Shown here piece after piece: positions 46,500 through 55,377 of a stretch of 64,000 bases of DNA. A program made the translations under genes and the position numbers. The DNA comes from Halioxenophilus aromaticivorans (GTDB lineage Bacteria > Pseudomonadota > Gammaproteobacteria > Pseudomonadales > Cellvibrionaceae), in the NCBI RefSeq assembly GCF_042850945.1, contig NZ_AP031496.1, positions 2,356,001 through 2,420,000 of the forward strand, written 5' to 3'. Position 1 is the stretch's first letter. The number at the start of each line of letters is the position of its first letter. Under the pieces are notes generated by a model that saw only the letters and a program-made list of their open reading frames with translations, did no database searches and was not told the DNA's origin.

Positions 46500-46665
46500 A
46501 TTTCCCTCTATTTAATAATACGCGCCGGTTATGAACAGATGACCGGGGGCGTTTAGCTTCGCAGTTACGCCTGCTACACGTTTTGGCAAGCGCGGGTTGC
46601 CACCATCATACCATCCTAAGTTGCAAGTGGGCGCAAACAGCAGGGAAATGTCCGGGGGTTTCCTA

Positions 46666-46956
46666 GGGCCTGTTGACACTAATTCGGAGCCTCTGTTGAG
46701 TCAGGAAATAGTCCAATCTAGGCGCGAACCGCGAAGTTTGGTGGGCCCAAATAAGCGGTGAGCAACAACGAGTGGGCTATTTCCTGGCTCAACCCGTAGG
46801 GCTGGAGCCAGCTTCCCGCTCAACGTTGTTGCCAATCGCTCATGTAGGCCCACTACATTTCACGCTTGGCGCCTAGTTGAACGGGAAGATGCTCGGGGCG
46901 CGTAGCCCGGGGCGCGTAGCCTCCAGCAGTGGTGCCAAATTAGTGTCAACAGGCCC
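46666..46956 (-). mobile_element. MITE-like structured repeat, copy 2 (291 bp)
   Basis: Same element as 37969-38232 in opposite orientation, with the same 19-bp ends and TA/CTAG flanks. It is 27 bp longer: an insertion near 46892-46920 contains a 14-base tandem duplication (CGGGGCGCGTAGCC twice). Apart from that it is nearly identical to copy 1, implying recent movement or sequence conservation. It ends 21 bases from the photolyase stop codon. Confidence 0.85.
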
Positions 46957-46977
46957 TAGCATTAAGGACAGGTAAGG

Positions 46978-48588
46978 TCATAAAGATTCAATATTTTGTA
47001 ACACCTGCTCGGCTCGTTTCATCAGGGCTTTCTGTTCACCCTCGGTTTTGCGATGCCACTGCTTGTACATCAGTTGCATACGCTGATTTTCGCCCAGAGT
47101 TTTTTTGTGGCGATCTAAAAAATGCCAGTACAAACTGTTAAGAGGGCAGGCGTCGTCGCTGTCTTTTTGCTTAACCTTGTAGTGGCAGTTTTTGCAGTAG
47201 TCACTCATTTTATGAATATAATTGCCGCTGGCAGCGTAGGGTTTGGTTGCCATGATGCCGCCGTCGGCAAATTGGCTCATGCCTCGGGTGTTGGGTTGTT
47301 CTACCCATTCTATGGCATCCACATAAATGCCCAGGTACCAGTCGTCGACTTCTTGGGGGTGAATACCAGCGAGCAGACAGAAATTTCCGGTGACCATTAA
47401 CCGCTGTATGTGATGGGCGTAGGCGTATTCCAAAGATTGACCAATGGCTTGTTTAAGGCAATTCATTTTGGTGTTGCCGGTCCAAAAATATTCTGGCAGT
47501 GATCTTTGCGCCCTTAAATAATTATGGTCTCCGTAATCGTTATTTTGCCAATACACTAAACGCACGTATTCTCGCCAGCCAATTATTTGCCGAACAAACC
47601 CCTCCAGGGAAGCCAAGGGAATTGATTTTTTATCGGCGTCGTAGGCGGCAATGGCTTTGTTAATTACCTCTTTGGGGGAGATTATTTTTGCATTAAGTGC
47701 AAAGGATATTCTGGAGTGGTAAAGGCTCCATTGCAACGCCGGTTTTTGATCGGTCATGGCATCTTGAAACTGGCCGAACCTAGGCAATAAATGCTCGCAA
47801 AAATAATCCATTAAAGCGCGGGCTTGTTTGCGATTGGTGGGCCATGAAAGTGTGTTGCCTACCTCGCCAAATACATCAAGTTTATGATTTCTGATGCGGG
47901 CTAGTGGTTGCTCAATATCGTTACGAAACAACTTTGGCTTGGGTATTTGATCGATGTCGTCCGCACTTAGGCTGTTACGGTTATCGTGGTCAAAGTTCCA
48001 TTTGTCGCCAATGGGCTTTCCATCCGGATGCACTAATACATTAAATCGTTTACGCATTTTGCGATAGAAGTGCTCCATGGTGCCGCCGGAATTAAGTTGC
48101 CATTCAGCCGCTGTGGTGTCTTCTACATAGAAATGCTGGGTAGATGCAACATCGCTGGTAAATGAACTTTCAGCGCAGTAGCAATCCAATTGTTGCACTA
48201 ACCTGCGTTCATCGGGCTGTTGATATTCAAAGTGCGCTACTTTGAAATGGCCGATGAGCGCGGTGATAAGCTCAGGCAGCGTTTTGTAGGCGTCAGTGTC
48301 ATCCAGCGTGAGATGTAAACAGTGGTGGCCAGCCTCACTCAAAGCAACGGCGAAGTTTTCCATTGCACAAAAAAACGCCAACACTTTTTGTATATGATGG
48401 CGGCAGTAAGTTTGCTCCTGGTGTAGCTCCGCAATAACGTAGAGGGTGGTATCGCTTTTTTCTCGAAACCACGAGTGGCTGGAGTTGAGTTGGTCACCTA
48501 AGATTAACCGGAGCGTTTTATAGTGTGATGATAAACCGTGCATTTTGCTCAGTTTTACATCCAGAGACTTGCTAAGTGAGTTGGCCAT
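46978..48588 (-). CDS. Iron-sulfur bacterial photolyase/cryptochrome (FeS-BCP)
   Basis: Deoxyribodipyrimidine photolyase-related protein (DPRP/FeS-BCP family), whose studied members repair (6-4) photoproducts using FAD. 536 aa. The N-terminal Rossmann-like domain starts LRLILGDQLNSSHSWF. The C-terminal FAD helical domain shows GWREYVRLVYW and EWVEQPNTRGMSQFADGG. The four cluster cysteines are visible as MNCLKQA, YCKNCHY and ACPLNSLYWHF, so a [4Fe-4S] cluster is expected. Start ATG 48588; a downstream ATG at 48543 is possible. Confidence 0.92.
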   Translation of the reverse strand: MANSLSKSLDVKLSKMHGLSSHYKTLRLILGDQLNSSHSWFREKSDTTLYVIAELHQEQTYCRHHIQKVLAFFCAMENFAVALSEAGHHCLHLTLDDTDAYKTLPELITALIGHFKVAHFEYQQPDERRLVQQLDCYCAESSFTSDVASTQHFYVEDTTAAEWQLNSGGTMEHFYRKMRKRFNVLVHPDGKPIGDKWNFDHDNRNSLSADDIDQIPKPKLFRNDIEQPLARIRNHKLDVFGEVGNTLSWPTNRKQARALMDYFCEHLLPRFGQFQDAMTDQKPALQWSLYHSRISFALNAKIISPKEVINKAIAAYDADKKSIPLASLEGFVRQIIGWREYVRLVYWQNNDYGDHNYLRAQRSLPEYFWTGNTKMNCLKQAIGQSLEYAYAHHIQRLMVTGNFCLLAGIHPQEVDDWYLGIYVDAIEWVEQPNTRGMSQFADGGIMATKPYAASGNYIHKMSDYCKNCHYKVKQKDSDDACPLNSLYWHFLDRHKKTLGENQRMQLMYKQWHRKTEGEQKALMKRAEQVLQNIESL

Positions 48589-48784
48589 ACGATAATTACG
48601 CGATTAGAGTACAAACAAAGCTCTACGCAGGTTGGGCGAGCTCAGATTAGGCCCACTACCGAGGCAAGCAGCAGTTTTCAACATATGGCTGAGGCCAAGA
48701 GTGCCGCTTCACACCGCAAGCGAGCTTCACTCAGCCCTAAGCGATTTGTTTTACTGTAACAAGACAGCAAATAAGGTTACTAAT

Positions 48785-49516
48785 ATGAAATTAACTAAAT
48801 TTTCCGCCAATGTGAGCTCCAATGCGTCAACTTTGGGCACCTCCCGTACCTGGGGTGGCTTGCTGGTTGGTTGTGCTATGGCGGCCGTGCTGGCTGGTTG
48901 CAGCACCTACGACCCATACACCGGCGAACAAGAGACTTCCAAAACCGCCATTGGCGCTGGCGTGGGCGCTTCTGTTGCTGCAGTAATTGCTTACATCGAC
49001 AACAAAGATGAAGATTCATCCACCCGTAATAAGCGTATCTTGTCCTCAGCTGCTGGCGGTGCTGCCATTGGTGGTGGCGTGGGATACTACATGGATGCTC
49101 AAGAAGCAAAACTGCGCCAGCAGCTACGTGGCACTGGTGTAAGCGTTGAGCGAGTAGGGGACAATATCAACCTGATTATGCCAGGAAACATTACCTTCGC
49201 CACGGCGCGCTCAGATATCGCCACTGACTTCTACCCAGTATTGGATTCCGTAGAGCTGGTGCTAGAAGAGTACAACAAAACGTTGGTTGTTGTGGCTGGC
49301 CACACTGATAGCGACGGCTCAGAAAGCTACAACAAAAACTTGTCTCAGCTTCGTGCCCACGCGGTTTCCGATTACTTGGCTAACAAAGGCGTTGATTCTG
49401 TGCGTTTAGAAACCGTTGGTTTTGGTGAGTCTCAACCCATTGCCTCCAATAGCACCGACGAAGGCAAGCAGCAAAACCGCCGAGTTGAAATTACTTTGGT
49501 TCCAGCCACTGAGTAA
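48785..49516 (+). CDS. OmpA-family lipoprotein (YiaD-like)
   Basis: Outer-membrane lipoprotein with C-terminal peptidoglycan-binding OmpA domain. The start ATG 48785 follows AAGGTTACTAAT and gives 243 aa. Lipobox VLAGC is near residue 39, after an unusually long n-region. Two glycine-zipper stretches (KTAIGAGVGASVAAV and SAAGGAAIGGGVGYYMD) are followed by the OmpA core (VVAGHTDSDGSESYNKNLS ... VGFGESQPIASN ... NRRVEITL). Likely envelope stability or stress function. Confidence 0.9.
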   Translation: MKLTKFSANVSSNASTLGTSRTWGGLLVGCAMAAVLAGCSTYDPYTGEQETSKTAIGAGVGASVAAVIAYIDNKDEDSSTRNKRILSSAAGGAAIGGGVGYYMDAQEAKLRQQLRGTGVSVERVGDNINLIMPGNITFATARSDIATDFYPVLDSVELVLEEYNKTLVVVAGHTDSDGSESYNKNLSQLRAHAVSDYLANKGVDSVRLETVGFGESQPIASNSTDEGKQQNRRVEITLVPATE

Positions 49517-49545
49517 ACCGTCCTCGTGCAACAATGCATCTATCT

Positions 49546-49570
49546 CAAGGCACCTATCATAGGTGCCTTG
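49546..49570 (+). terminator. Terminator of the OmpA lipoprotein gene
   Basis: 11-bp perfect stem CAAGGCACCTA/TAGGTGCCTTG with a 3-base loop followed by TTCGTTTCT. Confidence 0.75.
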
Positions 49571-49712
49571 TTCGTTTCTCCCACTGTGCTTCTTCCTGTC
49601 CTTCCGCATTAAGTACAGTTTGCCTGAGCCGCTAACGGTAAAGGTTCAGCCTAGATATTTTCGAAAAGCGTGGCCGGCCCACGAGATCTTATGTGCTCTC
49701 ATGCGAGCCGTG

Positions 49713-50174
49713 CTACCCGCGGTGGTTTAACTTCAGCACCAGAGGTTGAAAGGCAATACCATCTTTGAGGCCAGCCGGCCTTTCTACAGTAAATCCAAAC
49801 CTTTCATACACTGGCACTGCGTACATAGACGATCTCACAGTTACTAAATCAGCATGGCAGTAGGTTAACAGGCTGCGCCAAAGTAGTGTGGCTATGCCCG
49901 TTCTTTGCTGGCTTTTGGCAACAAAAAGATGATACAGATGCGAGCCATCTTTCAATGCTGCATAACCCTCCACACGGCCAGCGTTTTCATACAGGATATT
50001 GACGTAGTCTTGGCTTTTAATACGGGCCTCAAAGGCAGGCTCGCTAATCGTCTCTTTAAACCAGGCGGGTAATTCTGTGTTTGGATCATCCAGGTAAAAG
50101 CCAGCCAGGGAAGACACTAGTTCTGCGAGTTGTGGAATATCATCCGCGTTTGCTCTGCGAACACTCATAGCCAT
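49713..50174 (-). CDS. GNAT acetyltransferase A
   Basis: 153-aa GCN5-related N-acetyltransferase. The acetyl-CoA site is HLYHLFVAKSQQRTGIATLLW (near 80-100, Q-x-x-G-I-A form), and MYAVPVYERFGF follows. Its ATG directly follows the TAA of the next-door GNAT gene (TAAATG), so the two are translationally coupled. Acceptor unknown. Confidence 0.82.
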   Translation of the reverse strand: MAMSVRRANADDIPQLAELVSSLAGFYLDDPNTELPAWFKETISEPAFEARIKSQDYVNILYENAGRVEGYAALKDGSHLYHLFVAKSQQRTGIATLLWRSLLTYCHADLVTVRSSMYAVPVYERFGFTVERPAGLKDGIAFQPLVLKLNHRG

Positions 50175-50594
50175 TTAGCCATCTTCTAGCCCGCAGGGTT
50201 GATCCATCACCCAACAGCGCGGGTTATGACTGTAGCCCAACTTTTCATAGTAAGTGTTCGCTGCCGGTGCGGCGATTAAAATCAGCTTACATTTTGGGCC
50301 TAGCTGTTGCTGGGTGACGGCTTGTAGTTGACGACCAATGCCAGAGCGCTGGTGTTCAGCGCTAACCGCCAGATCTGATAAATAACAGGCGTAGTGAAAA
50401 TCCGTAACGCTCCTTGCAATGCCAACTAACTGGCTACCATGCCACGCGCTCACAATTAGGTTGCTGTTAGCAAGCATACCGGCGATGCAGTCATAGTCAT
50501 CCACCGGTCGGCGCTGGCCTAGGGTAGAGGCGTTTAGCAATTCGATAAACTGATCGGCGCTGACGGGGTGGTTGATCTTGTAGTCAATTTTCAT
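50175..50594 (-). CDS. GNAT acetyltransferase B
   Basis: 139-aa GNAT protein (start ATG 50594, MKIDYKINHPVSADQ). The acetyl-CoA segment is LSDLAVSAEHQRSGIGRQLQ near 78-97, with ANTYYEKLGYSHNPRCWVM at the end. First of two coupled acetyltransferase genes; the tandem suggests a heterodimer or two related acceptor activities, which is inference. Confidence 0.82.
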   Translation of the reverse strand: MKIDYKINHPVSADQFIELLNASTLGQRRPVDDYDCIAGMLANSNLIVSAWHGSQLVGIARSVTDFHYACYLSDLAVSAEHQRSGIGRQLQAVTQQQLGPKCKLILIAAPAANTYYEKLGYSHNPRCWVMDQPCGLEDG

Positions 50595-50878
50595 AATCGT
50601 CGGTTCACGCACACGTATGTGCTTTTGCTCTTAATGGCGGGTGACAAGCCGTTACTCAATTTCCATAGGCTACAGGCGTTTTAGCATTCTGTGGCGGTTT
50701 TATGATGCCACATGTATTGGCGTAGAGTCTCATCAAAACGGCACAAAATAAGCTGTAGTGGTTATGCGGTAAATACCTAAACACCTCATGCGCCCTTGTG
50801 TTCCCGATTAACCAAACCAATGGCCACCACTGTAATTATTACTTCCAAAGCAAAAGACCCGTGAAAGATAAAGTTCAG

Positions 50879-51285
50879 TCACCAAGGATTGCATAAAGAT
50901 GGCACTTGGAACAGTGAAATTAAGCCGTTGCTTAACGGAAATAGCGACCATATATCACCGACGACGGTATCTACCAGCAAATGTATAACCCCTCCGACAA
51001 AGAAATAAACGGCATAAACTGCGGTTTTATTAAACACTGAAAACTTTGTTGCCAAGCCTGCCACGCCGAAAAACGAAAGCCACACCCCGGGAGATGGCTC
51101 CAATATTGATGGTGCAAGGTTTGTTTGTTATCAATGAAATAGAAGTAAAACATGTCCAAATCTGGAGCAGTGGCTCCCAAAAAGCAGGCTATGTAAATGA
51201 GTGGCTTAGTTAAATGTTCTGCTTTATGGCTTCGCGATAGGCAATAGCCATAAATAATACCCGAGGGAAGATGCGCGATGAACAT
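50879..51285 (-). pseudogene. Frameshifted YdjM-like membrane hydrolase
   Basis: Start ATG 51285 (MFIAHLPSGIIYGYCLSR) with TAGGAGCC upstream. The first frame covers the motif region APDLDMFYFYFIDNKQTLHHQYWSH. The protein then continues in another frame (51103-50879) with PGVWLSFFGVAGLATKF and VGGVIHLLVDTVVGDIWSLFP. Restoring one C in the CCC run near 51095 joins the two into about 135 aa of the YdjM/LexA-binding inner-membrane hydrolase type. This could be a real pseudogene or a homopolymer sequencing error. Confidence 0.7.
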
Positions 51286-51824
51286 GATTCTGGCTCCTAG
51301 CTTTTAAGAACCATTTTTGGCCTAAAATGTGGCTATCTTGTGGTGTCAAAAAGATTGATTGTGCTAAATATTGCCACCTTGCACGGAGGTATTTGGAGGC
51401 GTGTGTGGCTGCTGATGAAATGATTTGGCCCGAGGTACCGCACCACTGGCACTGTAAGGCCTGTGTACACGTCGAGGGTGCTGGCTAAAATCTTGGGGAA
51501 ACCGATATCTATATGGGTTATTTGCTTGATAGCACAGCGAATGCTGTAGTCGATTGTTAGGCCCGGGTTGCTCCAAATATGGCCAGCAGACCGATTGGCA
51601 AGAGTGGCGTCCATTGTAGGAGTTTCGATAGAGTTTTTGCTTTAAAAAAGTACGATCCTACAGCCACAAATAGTAAAGAGTATAGGTACTACAAACCACA
51701 GAGAATCTTAACTAGGCTATGGTGTTGAGTAGTATCAGCCCAGTCGACTTAGGTTAGTAGCACTGAGGCAGCGAAGTAGTATTTTCAATATTGAGATTCG
51801 GCAGCGTGTTTTAATGTTAGGCAG
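51286..51824. other. Gene-free stretch
   Basis: About 540 bp without a convincing gene; two overlapping minus-strand frames (51614-51333 and 51576-51364) show no family features. The right edge holds GTTAGGC (51816-51822), a possible attC core next to the SRPBCC pseudogene, but no matching partner arm was found. Confidence 0.5.
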
Positions 51825-52228
51825 TTACACAGTTATTAGTACAGCCTCTTTCTTGGACATCATGCCTCTTAGCCGCTTCTCGAGCCATCCGACCATGGAT
51901 TCTTGTGTGCATACCAATGTGTTTCCATTCTCTGACTGTTTAAACTCCCAAATATGGATTGCAGATGCGCCGAAGCCTTTGCCGTTCCACCCAATAAAAC
52001 TATGTTTATCTACTCCCCCGATGGTAGATGAGAGAGTTTGAAACCGCTAGATTTCCACACAAAGGTTTTTCCAGGCTCCAAGCTTGTGGCCAATTTTGCA
52101 TAAGTGATCTCGGGGTGCCATTTAGGCCACTGGTCAATATTGGCTTGCAGATCCCATACTCTTTCCACGGGTACCTGAATTTCAATATTTTTAGAGATCT
52201 TTAGTACGGCATTCTCATTGATGTTCAT
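51825..52228 (-). pseudogene. Frameshifted SRPBCC-family protein
   Basis: Starts at ATG 52228 (MNINENAVLKISKNIEIQV) with AGAGGATGC upstream. The START/polyketide-cyclase-like signature VPVERVWDLQANIDQWPKWH is in the first frame. After FKLS near 52025 the homology continues in a second frame (STIGGVDKHSFIGWNGKGF ... AIHIWEF ... TLVCTQESMVGWL) to a TAA at 51825-51827. One missing base explains it (total length is 404 bases). It starts 31 bases after an attC-like core, as cassette genes do. Confidence 0.72.
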
Positions 52229-52259
52229 AGCATCCTCTGCTCATCTGGGATATCGGGTC

Positions 52260-52368
52260 GTCTAACACCCAAAATGCAGACAAACACTACGCTTGGATGC
52301 GAAGCGCGATGCAACTTTTGCCCGGCCACAGAATGAAGCGAGCGGGTGACTACGGCTGGGTGTTACAA
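52260..52368 (-). other. Possible isolated attC-like site
   Basis: GTCTAACACCCA and TGGGTGTTACAA form outer inverted arms with AAC/GTT cores, 109 bp apart. On the minus strand the site begins at the zincin gene's stop codon and ends GTTAGAC, 31 bases before the SRPBCC start. The inner arms pair poorly, so this is a weaker candidate than the sites after 59.5 kb. Confidence 0.42.
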
Positions 52369-52836
52369 TCTTGACTGCACATAATTTGCCACATCTACTG
52401 GCGCTCCACCTTGAGAGTAATGACCATCTAGGGTGTATGCCATCTGCTCCAACGGCGCATCACGGTAACCGTAATTCTGCATTTCGCTGATATAACGAGT
52501 TATAAAGTGCTGAGCGCCTAGAAGTTTCCATTGAGCCACATGAACAAGCTCATGAAAATGTAGGCGCAGTTCACCGGTACAGCGGGGATGTACGTAGTAC
52601 GTGTTTTTATACGTTATTCCATTGACCTCCATGTCTATAAAGTCACCAAGGCCGACTGAGCGTAGCTCGGGGAAATTTGGCTTTGGGGTTTCTTCAATAA
52701 CTACGAAGTAAGAGTCCTCTAAAAATTGTTCCGAATAAAATCCACTGAATTCATCAGCGAAGATTGAGCACGGTTTTCGCTGCGGTTGGTATTTAGCATT
52801 GATTGAATCGATCCATGTTTCAATACGTTTTATCAC
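52363..52836 (-). CDS. Zincin-like protein with HExxH motif
   Basis: 157 aa. The motif FHELVHVAQW (near residue 93) is a zinc-metalloprotease HExxH site, and APLEQMAYTLD about 35 residues later offers a third-ligand glutamate. No signal peptide, so likely cytoplasmic or released by another route. GTG start at 52836 behind AGGAGACTTC. Its TAA stop overlaps the attC-like repeat, which suggests a gene-cassette origin. Biological substrate unknown; similar small zincins are often annotated as hypothetical. Confidence 0.6.
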   Translation of the reverse strand: MIKRIETWIDSINAKYQPQRKPCSIFADEFSGFYSEQFLEDSYFVVIEETPKPNFPELRSVGLGDFIDMEVNGITYKNTYYVHPRCTGELRLHFHELVHVAQWKLLGAQHFITRYISEMQNYGYRDAPLEQMAYTLDGHYSQGGAPVDVANYVQSRL

Positions 52837-52925
52837 GAAGTCTCCTATGAACTTAATATTATAATCGGATTTTGATTAAACCTAGCTTAATGCCTCAGTC
52901 TGTCCTTTTAGGTAGGCGTACTGGC

Positions 52926-54533
52926 TCAGATTGTTGTTTCCCGCTCTGGTGTGCGAGAAAGAAAGTACCGCACGGAACTGACGAAGGTTTTCGAAGCCGG
53001 CTCGTGGCCTAGTAAAAGGTGCCCATCGCTGTCTAAGGCGATGAATTCCGCTCCCGGTATGGCTGCCGCCATTTCCCTACCGGTGGCTATCGGGATGCGC
53101 TGATCGCCGAGTGAGTGCATGACGAGAACCGGCACCTGGACCTGTGCTAAGCGATGGCGCACGTCGATATCTGCAAACACATTTAGAAACCGGACAGCGT
53201 TTTCAGGCGATGTGGTGAGCCGCTGGAACTCATTAAACCAGTTGAGCTCCTCCGCACTGGCACTAGGCATAAACGTTGTCGAGAATATCTGACGATAGGC
53301 CGGATTATCCTGGCCCCAGCCGCTTTCGGTTAACGTAATTATGGCTTCCCGCTCCCGGCTTAATTGCTGTTCCGCCTGCACTCGCCAGCCCGCTGCATAG
53401 CCACCAAATAAAATAAGGTGGCTAACCCGTTGGGGATGTCGAACTGCATACTCGATGGAGACCGAGGCCCCCTGGGAAATTCCCACCAGTGCGAATCGTT
53501 TTAGCCCGGCGGCCTCCACAACAGCTTCAAGGTCCGAGACAAAAGACTCAAAGGAAATTTCGTTGACCTTCCAGTCAGAAAGCCCATTGCCACGCTCGTC
53601 ATAACGAACCAGTCGATGATCACGGGCTAGCTCCTGGAATAGTGGGCTCCAGATGGGAGCTCCCCAGTCGTGTTCAAGATGGCTTAGCCAGTTGGCTGCC
53701 TTGACGATTGGCGGGCCATCGCCCACCGAGGCATAGGCAATGCGCGCTCCATCTGCAGCGCAACAGAAGCGGATGCGCTGGCGTGTAAGGAGCTGCCTGC
53801 CACCGGCTTGCATGTTTTTGCTATCTGTCTGTGCCTGCTCTGCGGCATGGATATCAGGGCGCCAGGCGATACCGGCGTTGCGAAATCGTTCTCCAAGCTG
53901 GAATTGTAACTTACCGGCGTCCTGCGGACGTCCCGTCCGCTCCAGCAGAACAAGCACCCGGGTTGCAGCTTCCGTGTTGAATGGATCCAGTGTCAGCCAT
54001 TCCTGGGCATGGGTAAGCTGTTGCAAAGCGGTCAGTTCCAAGTGCCCGGCCAGCCGCCCCAGAACACTGGCCTGCAGGCGGGTCAGCGCCAGACGTTCGG
54101 TATCCAGCCACTGCTGATAGAGTGGCTGAGAGGGAAGGTCTAGTCCGGGCAGGAAGGGTTCATTCAGCTGTTGCGAGATAAATGTCAATTCGACAGCGCT
54201 TAGATCCTTCTTTTCTGCCAGTTGCGTCAGCTGGTGGACATCGACCCCGAGCTCCCCGGTTAGCAACGACACCCTTTCTCGATCTGCGCTCAGCCTTTCG
54301 TTGCTAACGTCATTTACCAATGGGCGGATTTTAGTCAAAGACCAGCGTAATGCCGCGCGGGGATCATCAGGAATCTCCCAGAATAATTCGCACAAGCGGT
54401 CACGCCGGTGGGGCCGAGAAGTGCTGGCCAAAAATCCTAGCAAAGCCCTGGTTCTGCGTGAGGCGGGTAGTTTCACGGACGTGTCGTTGCGGCTGATGGT
54501 GAGTTCGCCAAGCAATGTCATGGCAATGTCCAA
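52926..54533 (-). CDS. SARP/BTAD-type regulator fused to alpha/beta hydrolase
   Basis: About 536-aa two-part protein. The N-terminal half has a winged-helix DNA-binding region (TLLGELTISRNDTSVKLPASRRTRALLGFLA) and a bacterial transcriptional activator domain (about 90-240) with helical repeats. The C-terminal half (from about 270) is an alpha/beta hydrolase: oxyanion/strand region KAANWLSHLEHDW, nucleophile elbow VGISQGAS, acid in HSLGDQRIP and His in DSDGHLLLGHE. The triad appears complete, so it could hydrolyse or bind a small signal. TTG 54533 has AGGAG 9 bases upstream; ATG 54521 is the alternative. Minus strand, alone. Confidence 0.78.
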   Translation of the reverse strand: MDIAMTLLGELTISRNDTSVKLPASRRTRALLGFLASTSRPHRRDRLCELFWEIPDDPRAALRWSLTKIRPLVNDVSNERLSADRERVSLLTGELGVDVHQLTQLAEKKDLSAVELTFISQQLNEPFLPGLDLPSQPLYQQWLDTERLALTRLQASVLGRLAGHLELTALQQLTHAQEWLTLDPFNTEAATRVLVLLERTGRPQDAGKLQFQLGERFRNAGIAWRPDIHAAEQAQTDSKNMQAGGRQLLTRQRIRFCCAADGARIAYASVGDGPPIVKAANWLSHLEHDWGAPIWSPLFQELARDHRLVRYDERGNGLSDWKVNEISFESFVSDLEAVVEAAGLKRFALVGISQGASVSIEYAVRHPQRVSHLILFGGYAAGWRVQAEQQLSREREAIITLTESGWGQDNPAYRQIFSTTFMPSASAEELNWFNEFQRLTTSPENAVRFLNVFADIDVRHRLAQVQVPVLVMHSLGDQRIPIATGREMAAAIPGAEFIALDSDGHLLLGHEPASKTFVSSVRYFLSRTPERETTI

Positions 54534-54611
54534 ATTCGAAAACTCCTGTAAACCGTGTTTGTTTGCCGAGCTGCGCCAGTCTGCATTTGGGGTTGCGTGT
54601 GCTGAGCCCAC

Positions 54612-55377
54612 GCCGCGTATTTCTACTGTACTTGTGGAACGCCGTTTAAACCGCGCTTAGTACATAGCAACGCGTTGTGTTACAGCAACTCTACCTAGCA
54701 ATTCAATCATTTTTACCACAATGGCTTCAACGACGGCGGTCTAGGTTGCTGCGGGCGGTAATTCACATTGTCGGAATATTTAGAGCAGTATTCGTTAGAA
54801 ATGACAGGTCGGTAGAAATTACAGGTGTGTATAGAGAATTTTGCGAAGGATCCCTTCAGGCGTTGATCGTATGCCCCCAAAAGTAACACACTTATTTAGT
54901 TTAGAGATTGAGATTGGCACGCCTGATTGTTTAAAAGGGTGCTCCTGAAGCCCGGGGCGTCATTCGGCGCATTGAACATGCCATCGTAACTTTGGACGCA
55001 GGATTAGTGATAGAAGAGGTTGAACTGCGCTAGATTGCTGCTCGTGGCTGAGTCAGCGAGTTCTTGCAGCTCAATGCACGAGCAGATCCGAAATCCATTA
55101 TCACAGACGCAGAGGCAAGTTAGTAGATGCGGTGATGGATTTAAGTGGTGTTTTAATTTATAGATGAAGGGCAGGGCAGCAGTTCCATCTTGCTGAGTAG
55201 CGCTTTAATTGTGGCTGCCCGCCGGTGTCGACGGTTGGCCGTGCGGATGTCTAGCAACGACTTCTGGTACAAAACTTTTGAGCAGTGGCTGGTCTTGACG
55301 CTAATTTCCGCTACCGGCCGCTGTCTGTTGGGTAATATAGGTTTAAACAGACAGGCCAGCCGGAATGATTGCGCTTA
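54612..55377. other. Gene-free stretch
   Basis: About 770 bp with only short frames on both strands (for example 54677-54886 and 55190-55381 plus), none with family features or a clear ribosome-binding site. Probably intergenic plus decayed sequence. Confidence 0.5.

Noticed and set aside
51333..51614. Two overlapping minus-strand frames
   Set aside because: No homology features, no signal peptide and no convincing start; kept as gene-free sequence.
51816..51822. GTTAGGC as a further attC site
   Set aside because: The core is perfect but no complementary arm was found within 500 bp, so it is not called as a site.
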